Part shown: positions 1 through 9,413 of the stretch, piece after piece
How positions within the stretch are numbered: position 1 is the stretch's first letter
How the letters are laid out: each line of letters starts with the position of its first letter
DNA from: Nomia melanderi
Taxonomy: Eukaryota; Arthropoda; Insecta; Hymenoptera; Halictidae
Assembly: GCF_051020985.1 (NCBI RefSeq)
Contig: NW_027475133.1
Coordinates: forward strand, 4,650,001 to 4,714,000
Reading direction: 5' to 3'
Length of the DNA: 64,000 nt
Program-made: the position numbers and the translations under genes
Notes under the pieces: model-generated
Told to the model about the DNA's origin: nothing
What the model saw: only the letters and a program-made list of their open reading frames with translations
Database searches by the model: none

Positions 1-2050
1 ACCTGTGCAGCGGGAACGACCTCGGACCACCAGGGGCCGAGAAAACTACAGTCTCATGGGGGCGGACACTCAGGGTCTGGGGAAAATCCAATATATATCT
101 GGTGATATCTCGGTTCCTATTACAGATAGCGAAATAAACCAAAGCGAATTATCTGCAGGAGGCCCTGGCGCATGAATCTGTGCAACGGGAACGACCTCGG
201 ACCACCAGGGGCCGAGAAAACCACAGTCTCATGGGGCCGGACACTCAGGGTCAGGGGAAAATCCAATATATATCTGGTGATATCTCGGGTGCTATTACAG
301 ACAGCGCAATAAATCAATCGCATTGTCTGTAGGAGGCCCTGGCGCATGAATCTGTGCAGCGGGAACGACCTCGGACCACCAGGGGCCGAGAAAACCACAG
401 TCTCATGGGGCCGGACACTCAGGGTCAGGGGAAAATCCAATATATATCTGGTGATATCTCGGGTGCTATTAGAGATAGCGCAATAAACCAAAGTGAATTA
501 TCTGCAGGAGGCCCTGGCGCATGAATCTGTGCAACGGGAACGACCTCGGACCACCAGGGGCCGAGAAAACCGCAGTCTCATGGGGCCGGACACTCAGGGT
601 CAGGGGAAAATCCAATATATATCTGGTGATATTTCGGGTGCTATTAGAGATAGCGCAATAAACGAAAGTGAATTATCTGCAGGAGACCCTGGCGCATGAA
701 TCAGTGCAGCGGGAACGACCTCGGACCACCAGGGGCCGAGAAAACCACCGTCTCATGGGGCTGGACACTCAGGGTGAGGGAAATATCCAATATATATCTG
801 GTGATATCTCGGGTGCTATTAGATACAGCGCAATAAACCAAAGTGAATTATCTGCAGGAGGCCCTGGCGCATGAATGTGGGAAGCGGGAACGACCTCGGA
901 CCACCAGGGGCCGAGAAAACCACCGTCTCATGGGGCCGGACACTCAGAGTCAGGGGAAAATCCAATATATATCTGGTGATATCTCGGGTGCTATTAGAGA
1001 TAGCGCAATAAACGAAAGTGAATTATCTGCAGGAGGCCCTGGCGCATGAATCTGTGCAACGGGAACGACCTCGGACCACCAGGAGCCGAGAAAACCACCG
1101 TCTCATGGGGCCGGACACACAGGGTCAGGGGAAAATCCAATAAATATCTGGTGATATCTCGGGTGCTATTAGAGATAGCGCAATAAATCAAAGTGCATTG
1201 TCTGTAGGAGGCCCTGGCGCATGAACCTGTGCAGCGGGAACGACCTCGGACCACCAGGGGCCGAGAAAACTACAGTCTCATGGGGGCGGACACTCAGGGT
1301 CTGGGGAAAATCCAATATATATCTGGTGATATCTCGGTTCCTATTACAGATAGCGAAATAAACCAAAGCGAATTATCTGCAGGAGGCCCTGGCGCATGAA
1401 TCTGTGCAGCGGGAACGACCTCGGTCCACCAGGGGCCGAGAAAACCACCGTCTCATGGGGCTGGACACTCAGGGTGAGGGAAATATCCAATATATATCTG
1501 GTGATATCTCGGGTGCTATTACAGATAGCGCAATGAATCAAAGTGCATTGTCTGTAGGAGGCCCTGGCGCATGAATCTGTGCAGCGGGAACGACCTCGGA
1601 CCACCAGGGGCCGAGAAAAACAACGTCTCATGGGGCTGGACACTCAGGGTGAGGGAAATATCCAATATATATCTGGTAATATCTCGGGTGCTATTAGAGA
1701 TAGCGCAATAAACCAAGTGAGTTATCTGCAGGAGGCCCTGGCGCCTGAATCTGTGCAGCGGGAACGACCTCGGACCACCAGGGGCCGAGAAAACCACCGT
1801 CTCATGGGGCCGGACACTCAGGGTCAGGGGAAAATCCAATATATATCTGGTGATATTTCGGGTGCTATTAGAGATAGCGCAATAAACGAAAGTGAATTAT
1901 CTGCAGGAGGCCCTGGCGCATGAATCAGTGCAGCGGGAACGACCTCGGACCACCAGGGGCCGAGAAAACAACCGTCTCATGGGGCTGGACACTCAGGGTG
2001 AGGGAAATATCCAATATATATCTGGTGATATCTCGGGTGCTATTACAGAT
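1..2050 (+). repeat. HOR family I, partial unit
   Basis: This block matches 8,572-10,621 nearly base for base, including the 174-bp monomer marked 'tcaatcg' at 313-321, the 'gggaagcgg' marker monomer at 843, the 'ggttcc' monomers and the 174-bp 'aaccaagtg' monomer at 1,712-1,719. Position 876 reads 'aatgtggg', shared with the 9,414 copy but not with the 7,141 copy, so the closest relative is the unit near 9 kb. The match ends inside a monomer around 2,040-2,060, where 'caatgaatc' becomes 'caataaatc'. The unit starts before the window. Confidence 0.9.
493..667 (+). repeat. Representative 175-bp monomer
   Basis: A typical unit in the phase used here. In order it holds: a PstI-type 'tctgcagg' face (in about half of units replaced by 'tctgtagg'); 'ggccctggcgcatgaatc'; a 'cagcgggaacgacctcgg' block with a dyad closing at 'ccgag'; an A run 'gagaaaacc'; 'tcatggggccggacactca'; a second A run before 'tccaatatatatctgg'; the palindrome GATATC (EcoRV), which lies in most monomers though this copy has the 'gatatttcggg' variant; and a closing dyad GCTAT...ATAGC followed by 'gcaataaac'. 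A consensus unit has about 93 G+C of 175 bases and nine CpG dinucleotides. Confidence 0.95.
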
Positions 2051-4840
2051 AGCGCAATAAATCAGAGTGCATTGTCTGTAGGAGGCCCTGGCGCATGAAT
2101 CTGTGCAGCGGGAACGACCTTGGAACACCAGGGACCGAGAAAACAACCGTCTCATGGGGCCGGACACTCAGGGTCAGTGAAAAATCCAATATATATGTGG
2201 TGATATCTCGGGTGCTATTACAGATAGCGCAATAAATCAATGTGCACTGTCTGTAGGAGACCCTGGCGCATGAACCTGTGCAGCGGGAACGACCTCGGAC
2301 CACCAGGGGCCGAGAAAACCACAGTCTCATGGGGCCGGACACTCAGGGTCAGGGGAAAATCCAATATATATCTGGTGATATCTCGGGTGCTATTAGAGAT
2401 AGCGCAATAAATCAAAGTGCATTACCTGTAGGATGCCCTGGCGCATGAATCTGTGCAGCGGGAACGTCCTCAGACCTCCAGGGGCCGAGACAACGACCGT
2501 CTCATGGGGCCGGACACTCAGGGTCAGGGTAAAATCCAAAATATATCTGGTGATATCTCGGGTGCTATTAGAGATAGCGCAATAAACCAAAGTGAATTGT
2601 CTGCAGGAGGCCCTGGCGCATGAATCTGTGCTGCGGGAACGACCTCGGACCACCAGGGGCCGAAAAAACCACAGTCTCATGGGGCCGGAAACTCATGGTC
2701 AGGGTAAAATCCAATATATATCTGGTGATATCTCGGGTGCTATTGCAGATAGCGCAATAAATCAAAGTGCATTGTCTGTAGGAGGCCCTGGCGCATGAAT
2801 CTGTACAGCGGGAACGACCTCGGACCACCAGGGGCCGAGAAAACCACAGTCTCATGGGGCCGGACACTCAGGGTCAGGGGAAAATCCAATATATATCTGG
2901 TGATATCTCGGGTGTTATTAGAGATAGCGCAATAAACCAAAGTGCATTGTCTGTAGGAGGCCCTGGCGCATGAATCTGTGCAGCGGGAACGACCTCGGAA
3001 CACCAGGGACCGAGAAAACCACCGTCTCATGGGGCCGTACACTCAGTGTCAGTGAAAAATCCAATATATATGTGGTGATATCTCGGGTGCTATTACAGAT
3101 AGCGCAATAAATCAAAGTGCATTGTCTGTAGGAGACACTGGCGCATGAACGTGTGCAGCGGGAACGACCTCGGACCACCAGGGTCCGAGAAAACGACCGT
3201 CTCATGGGGCCGGACACTCAGGGTCAGTGAAAAATCCAATATATATCTGGTGATATCTCGGGTGCTATTACAGATAGCGCAATAAATCAAAGTGAATTAT
3301 CTGCAGGAGGCCCTGGCGCATGAATCTGTGCAGCGGGCACGACCTCGGACCACCAGGGGCCGAGAAAACCACAGTCTCATGGGGCCGGACACTCAGGGTC
3401 AGGGGAAAATCCAATATATATCTGGTGTTATCTCGGGTGCTATTAGAGATAGCGCAATAAACCAAAGTGCATTGTCTGTAGGAGGCCCTGGCGCATGAAT
3501 CTGTGCAGCGGGAACGACCTCGGAACACCAGGGACCAAGAAAACCACCGTCTCATGGGGCCGGACACTCAGTGTCAGTGAAAAATCCAATATATATGTGG
3601 TGATATCTCGGGTGCTATTACAGATAGCGCAATAAATCAATGTGCATTGTCTGTAGGAGACCCTGGCGCATGAACCTGTGCAGCGGGAACGACCTCGGAC
3701 CACCAGGGTCCGAGAAAACGACCGTCTCATGGGGCCGGACACTCAGGGTCAGTGAAAAATCCAATATATATCTGGTGATATCTCGGGTGCTATTACAGAT
3801 AGCGCAATAAATCAAAGTGCATTGTCTGTAGGAGGCCCTGGCGCATGAATCTGTGCAGCGGGAACGACCTCGGACCGCCAGGGGCCGAAAAAACCACAGT
3901 CTCATGGTGCCGGACACTCAGGGTCAGGGTAAAATGCAATATATATCTGGTGATATCTCGGGTGCTATTACAGATAGCGCAATAAATCAGAGTGCATTGT
4001 CTGTAGGAGGCCCTGGCGCATGAATCTGTGCAGCGGGAACGACCTTGGAACACCAGGGACCGAGAAAACAACCGTCTCATGGGGCCGGACACTCAGGGTC
4101 AGTGAAAAATCCAATATATATGTGGTGATATCTCGGGTGCTATTACAGATAGCGCAATAAATCAATGTGCACTGTCTGTAGGAGACCCTGGCGCATGAAC
4201 CTGTGCAGCGGGAACGACCTCGGACCACCAGGGGCCGAGAAAACCACAGTCTCATGGGGCCGGACACTCAGGGTCAGGGGAAAATCCAATATATATCTGG
4301 TGATATCTCGGGTGCTATTAGAGATAGCGCAATAAATCAAAGTGCATTACCTGTAGGAGGCCCTGGCGCATGAATCTGTGCAGCGGGAACGACCTCGGAC
4401 CTCCAGGGGCCGAGACAGCGACCGTCTCATGGGGCCGGACACTCAGGGTCAGTGGAAAATCCAATATATATCTGGTGATATCTCGGGTGCTATTGCAGAT
4501 AGCGCAATAAACCAAAGTGAATTATCTGCAGGAGGCCCTGGCGCATGAATCTGTGCAGCGGGAACGACCTCGGACCACTAGGGGCCGAGAAAACCACAGT
4601 CTCATGGGGCCGGACACTCAGGGTCAGGGGAAAATCCAATATATATCTGGTGATATCTCGGGCGCTATTAGAGATAGCGCAATAAACCAAAGTGAATTAA
4701 CTGCAAGAGGCCCTGGCGCATGAATCTGTGCGGCGGGAACGACCTCGGACCACCAGGGGCCGAGAAAACTACCGTCTCATGGGGCCGGACACTCAGGGTC
4801 AGGGAAAAATCCAATATATATCTGGTGATATCTCGGGTGC
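2051..4840 (+). repeat. Irregular monomers with local 3-mer and 11-mer duplications
   Basis: Sixteen or so 175-bp monomers, mostly of the 'gcattgtctgtagg' type, with no regular HOR. Two nested duplications are visible. A segment at about 2,040-2,440 recurs at 3,965-4,365, exactly 1,925 bp (11 monomers) away, and shares the private variants 'aacgaccttgg' and 'gtgcactg'. A segment at about 2,918-3,290 recurs 525 bp (3 monomers) later, with shared 'acaccagggacc' and 'tatatatgtgg'. No gene is seen here. Confidence 0.85.
4662..4680. repeat. Perfect 7-bp dyad with 5-nt loop (monomer dyad 1)
   Basis: Arms GCGCTAT and ATAGCGC flank the loop TAGAG. Most monomers carry GTGCTAT on the left, giving one T.G wobble, so nearly every unit can form this hairpin. 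The AGA/ACA haplotype difference falls in the loop, not the arms. The fully paired form recurs, for example, near 6,062, 24,772 (ACA loop), 34,218, 34,569, 44,542 and 53,810. A side lineage reading 'ggttcc...gcgaaa' (for example 113-135) breaks the upper stem. Whether the dyad is extruded, bound or transcribed is unknown. Confidence 0.75.
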
Positions 4841-4944
4841 TATTATAGATAGCGCAATAAACCAAAGTGAGTTATCTGTAGGAGGCCCTGGTGCATGAAT
4901 CTGTTCAGCGGGAACGACCTCGGATCACCAGGGGCCGAGAAAAC

Positions 4945-5000
4945 CACCGACACATGGGGCCGGACACCCTAGGTCATGTAAAAATCCAGCATATATCTGG
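4945..5000 (+). repeat. Hybrid monomer centre (canonical left, N1-type right)
   Basis: The left half reads 'cgacacatggggccggacac', close to the canonical centre. The right half reads 'aggtcatgtaaaaatccagc', which belongs to the diverged N1 class. The same hybrid recurs near 26,105, 27,680 and 30,655. The simplest reading is a gene-conversion or crossover product between the two classes, copied later as part of larger duplications. Confidence 0.8.
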
Positions 5001-5618
5001 TGATATCTCGGGTGCTATTGCAGATAGCGCAATAAATCAAAGTGCATTGTCTGTAGGAGGCCCTGGCGCATGAATCTGGTCAGCGGGAACGACCTCGGAC
5101 GACCAGGGGCCGAGAAAACCACCGTCTCATGGGGCCGGACACTCAGGGTCAGGGAAAAATCCAATATATATCTGGTGATATCTTGGGTGCTATTACAGAT
5201 AGCGCAATAAATCAAAGTGCGTTGTCTGTAGGAGGCCCTGGGGCATGAATCTGTGCAGCGGGAACGACCTCGGACCACTAGGGGCCGAGAAAACCACAGT
5301 CTCATGGGGCCGGACACTCAGGGTCAGGGGAAAATCCAATATATATGTGGTGATATCTCGGGTGCTATTGCAGATAGCGCAATAAACCAAAGTGAATTAT
5401 CTGCAGGAGGCCCTGGCGCATGAATCTGGGCAGCGGGAACGACCTCGGACCACCAGGGGCAGAGAAAACGACCGTCTCATGGGGCCGGACACTCAGGGTC
5501 AGTGAAAAATCCATTATATATCTGCTGATATCTCGGGTGCTATTACAGATAGCGCAATAAATCAAAGTTCATTGTCTGTAGGAGGCCCTGGCGCATGAAT
5601 CTGTGCAGCGGGAACGAC

Positions 5619-5639
5619 CTCGGACCACCAGGGTCCGAG
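5619..5639. repeat. Perfect 8-bp dyad with 5-nt loop (monomer dyad 2)
   Basis: Arms CTCGGACC and GGTCCGAG flank the loop ACCAG. In the commonest monomer the right arm reads GGGCCGAG, which leaves one A:G mismatch in the stem. In another common class the left arm reads CTCGGTCC against GGGCCGAG, giving a T.G wobble. Thus the same stem position occurs as A:G, T:G or A:T in different subfamilies. No function is shown; a DNA or RNA hairpin and a dyad protein site are both possible. Confidence 0.7.
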
Positions 5640-6440
5640 AAAACCACCGTCTCATGGGGCTGGACACTCAGGGTCAGGGGAAAATCCAATATATATCTGG
5701 TGATATCTCGGGTGCTATTAGATATAGCGCAATAAGCCAAAGGGAATTATCTGCAGGAGGCCCTGGCGCAAGCATCTGTGCAGCGGGAACGACCTAGGAC
5801 CACCAGGGGCCGAGAAAACCACCGTCTCATGGGGCCGGACACTCAGGGTCAGGGGAAAATCCAATATATATCTGGTGATATCTCGGGTGCTATTACAGAT
5901 AGCGCAATAAATCAAAGTGCGTTGTCTGTAGGAGGCCCTGGCGCATGAATCTGTGCAGCGGGAACGACCTCGGACCACTAGGGGCCGAGAAAACCACAGT
6001 CTCATGGGGCCGGACACTCAGGGTCAGGGGAAAATCCAATATATATCTGGTGATATCTCGGGCGCTATTAGAGATAGCGCAATAAACCAAAGTGAATTAT
6101 CTGCAAGAGGCCCTGGCGCATGAATCTGTGCAGCGGGAACGACCTCGGTCCACCAGGGGCCGAGAAAACCACCGTCTCATGGGGCTGGACACTCAGGGTG
6201 AGGGAAATATCCAATATATATCTGGTGATATCTCGGGTGCTATTAGTGATAGCGCAATAAACCAAAGTGATTTGTCTGCAAGAGGCCCTGGTGCATGAAT
6301 CTGTGCAGCGGGAACGACCACGGATCACCAGGGGCCGAGAAAACCACCATCTCATGGGGCCGGACACTCAGGGTCAGGGGAAAATCCAATATATATCTGG
6401 TGATATCACGGGTGCTATTAGTGATAGCGCAATAAACCAA

Positions 6441-7140
6441 AGTGAATTATCTGCAGGAGGCCCTGACGCATGAATCTGTGCAGCGGGAACGACCTCGGAC
6501 CACCAGGGGCCGAGAAAACCACAGTCTCATGGGGCCGGACACTCAGGGTCAGGGGAAAATCCAATATATATCTGGTGATATCTCGGGTGCTATTACAGAC
6601 AGCGCAATAAATCAATCGCATTGTCTGTAGGAGGCCCTGGCGCATGAATCTGTGCAGCGGGAACGACCTCGGACCACCAGGGGCCGAGAAAACCACAGTC
6701 TCATGGGGCCGGACACTCAGGGTCAGGGGAAAATCCAATATATATCTGGTGATATCTCGGGTGCTATTAGAGATAGCGCAATAAACCAAAGTGAATTATC
6801 TGCAGGAGGCCCTGGCGCATGAATCTGTGCAACGGGAACGACCTCGGACCACCAGGGGCCGAGAAAACCGCAGTCTCATGGGGCCGGACACTCAGGGTCA
6901 GGGGAAAATCCAATATATATCTGGTGATATTTCGGGTGCTATTAGAGATAGCGCAATAAACGAAAGTGAATTATCTGCAGGAGACCCTGGCGCATGAATC
7001 AGTGCAGCGGGAACGACCTCGGACCACCAGGGGCCGAGAAAACTACCGTCTCATGGGGCTGGACACTCAGGGTGAGGGAAATATCCAATATATATCTGGT
7101 GATATCTCGGGTGCTATTAGATACAGCGCAATAAACCAAA
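6441..7140 (+). repeat. HOR family I, leading four monomers
   Basis: These monomers correspond to 143-842 and 8,714-9,413, including the 174-bp 'tcaatcg' monomer at 6,611-6,619 and the monomer with 'ccgcagtc'. They join the irregular block on the left to the tandem family I units on the right. A private 'ccctgacgc' at 6,464-6,472 is shared with 61,381-61,389. Confidence 0.85.
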
Positions 7141-9413
7141 GTGAATTATCTGCAGGAGGCCCTGGCGCATGAATCTGGGAAGCGGGAACGACCTCGGACC
7201 ACCAGGGGCCGAGAAAACCACCGTCTCATGGGGCCGGACACTCAGAGTCAGGGGAAAAACCAATATATATCTGGTGATATCTCGGGTGCTATTAGAGATA
7301 GCGCAATAAACGAAAGTGAATTATCTGCAGGAGGCCCTGGCGCATGAATCTGTGCAACGGGAACGACCTCGGACCACCAGGAGCCGAGAAAACCACCGTC
7401 TCATGGGGCCGGACACACAGGGTCAGGGGAAAATCCAATAAATATCTGGTGATATCTCGGGTGCTATTAGAGATAGCGCAATAAATCAAAGTGCATTGTC
7501 TGTAGGAGGCCCTGGCGCATGAACCTGTGCAGCGGGAACGACCTCGGACCACCAGGGGCCGAGAAAACTACAGTCTCATGGGGGCGGACACTCAGGGTCT
7601 GGGGAAAATCCAATATATATCTGGTGATATCTCGGTTCCTATTACAGATAGCGAAATAAACCAAAGCGAATTATCTGCAGGAGGCCCTGGCGCATGAATC
7701 TGTGCAGCGGGAACGACCTCGGTCCACCAGGGGCCGAGAAAACCACCGTCTCATGGGGCTGGACACTCAGGGTGAGGGAAATATCCAATATATATCTGGT
7801 GATATCTCGGGTGCTATTACAGATAGCGCAATGAATCAAAGTGCATTGTCTGTAGGAGGCCCTGGCGCATGAATCTGTGCAGCGGGAACGACCTCGGACC
7901 ACCAGGGGCCGAGAAAAACAACGTCTCATGGGGCTGGACACTCAGGGTGAGGGAAATATCCAATATATATCTGGTGATATCTCGGGTGCTATTAGAGATA
8001 GCGCAATAAACCAAGTGAGTTATCTGCAGGAGGCCCTGGCGCCTGAATCTGTGCAGCGGGAACGACCTCGGACCACCAGGGGCCGAGAAAACCACCGTCT
8101 CATGGGGCCGGACACTCAGGGTCAGGGGAAAATCCAATATATATCTGGTGATATTTCGGGTGCTATTAGAGATAGCGCAATAAACGAAAGTGAATTATCT
8201 GCAGGAGGACCTGGCGCATGAATCAGTGCAGCGGGAACGACCTCGGACCACCAGGGGCCGAGAAAACCACCGTCTCATGGGGCTGGACACTCAGGGTGAG
8301 GGAAATATCCAATATATATCTGGTGATATCTCGGGTGCTATTACAGATAGCGCAATGAATCAAAGTGCATTGTCTGTAGGAGGCCCTGGCGCATTAATCT
8401 GTGCAGCGGGAACGACCTCGGACCACCAGGGGCCGAGAAAACCACCGTCTCATGGGGCTGGACACTCAGGGTGAGGGAAATATCCAATATGTATCTGGTG
8501 ATATCTCGGGTGCTATTAGAGATAGCGCAATAAATCAAAGTGAATTGTCTGTAGGAGGCCCTGGCGCATGAACCTGTGCAGCGGGAACGACCTCGGACCA
8601 CCAGGGGCCGAGAAAACTACAGTCTCATGGGGGCGGACACTCAGGGTCTGGGGAAAATCCAATATATATCTGGTGATATCTCGGTTCCTATTACAGATAG
8701 CGAAATAAACCAAAGCGAATTATCTGCAGGAGGCCCTGGCGCATGAATCTGTGCAACGGGAACGACCTCGGACCACCAGGGGCCGAGAAAACCACAGTCT
8801 CATGGGGCCGGACACTCAGGGTCAGGGGAAAATCCAATATATATCTGGTGATATCTCGGGTGCTATTACAGACAGCGCAATAAATCAATCGCATTGTCTG
8901 TAGGAGGCCCTGGCGCATGAATCTGTGCAGCGGGAACGACCTCGGACCACCAGGGGCCGAGAAAACCACAGTCTCATGGGGCCGGACACTCAGGGTCAGG
9001 GGAAAATCCAATATATATCTGGTGATATCTCGGGTGCTATTAGAGATAGCGCAATAAACCAAAGTGAATTATCTGCAGGAGGCCCTGGCGCATGAATCTG
9101 TGCAACGGGAACGACCTCGGACCACCAGGGGCCGAGAAAACCGCAGTCTCATGGGGCCGGACACTCAGGGTCAGGGGAAAATCCAATATATATCTGGTGA
9201 TATTTCGGGTGCTATTAGAGATAGCGCAATAAACGAAAGTGAATTATCTGCAGGAGACCCTGGCGCATGAATCAGTGCAGCGGGAACGACCTCGGACCAC
9301 CAGGGGCCGAGAAAACCACCGTCTCATGGGGCTGGACACTCAGGGTGAGGGAAATATCCAATATATATCTGGTGATATCTCGGGTGCTATTAGATACAGC
9401 GCAATAAACCAAA
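7141..9413 (+). repeat. HOR family I unit, 2,273 bp (13 monomers)
   Basis: Bounded by successive 'gggaagcgg' marker monomers. It contains two 174-bp monomers (8,008-8,015 'aaccaagtg' and 8,882-8,890 'tcaatcg'), which account for 13 x 175 minus 2. It differs from the next copies by scattered single substitutions, such as 'aaaaaccaatat' at 7,256 where other copies have 'aaaatccaatat'. Confidence 0.9.

Larger units (their letters stand above)
4841..6440 (+). repeat. Irregular monomers related to 26-28 kb and 60-61 kb
   Basis: The first part (about 4,840-5,390) matches 27,575-28,125 and, in part, 26,000-26,480, including the hybrid monomer at 4,945-5,000. The last part (about 5,893-6,440) matches 60,811-61,358, at an offset of 54,918 bp, and runs on without a break into the family I block that follows. 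No gene is seen here. Confidence 0.85.

Noticed and set aside
120..491. 123-codon minus-strand frame (also at 6,418, 8,691 and 61,336), and 106-126 codon frames near the 'aaccaagtg' monomers
   Set aside because: These are longer only because a 174-bp monomer (58 x 3) keeps the frame across a unit. Frames of 65-99 codons recur at every 175-bp step on both strands. This is repeat geometry, not coding selection.
523..560. CENP-B box near 'cagcgggaacg'
   Set aside because: The CGGG core is present, but the upstream TTCG and the fixed A of the NTTCGNNNNANNCGGGN pattern are not at the required spacing. The 'ctcggg' near the end of the monomer also fails.
611..640. CCAAT/TATA promoter in 'ccaatatatatctgg'
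   Set aside because: The two motifs overlap in one short A/T-rich tract that occurs in every monomer, with no gene downstream. Satellite transcription is possible but is not shown by this.
493..699. Recurring 68-codon frame starting at GTG in the PstI+ monomers, as a family of small proteins
   Set aside because: It begins at a GTG inside the repeat, spans more than one monomer, overlaps the next copy in another frame, and its presence depends only on the face haplotype (tag versus cag). There is no ribosome-binding or splice context.
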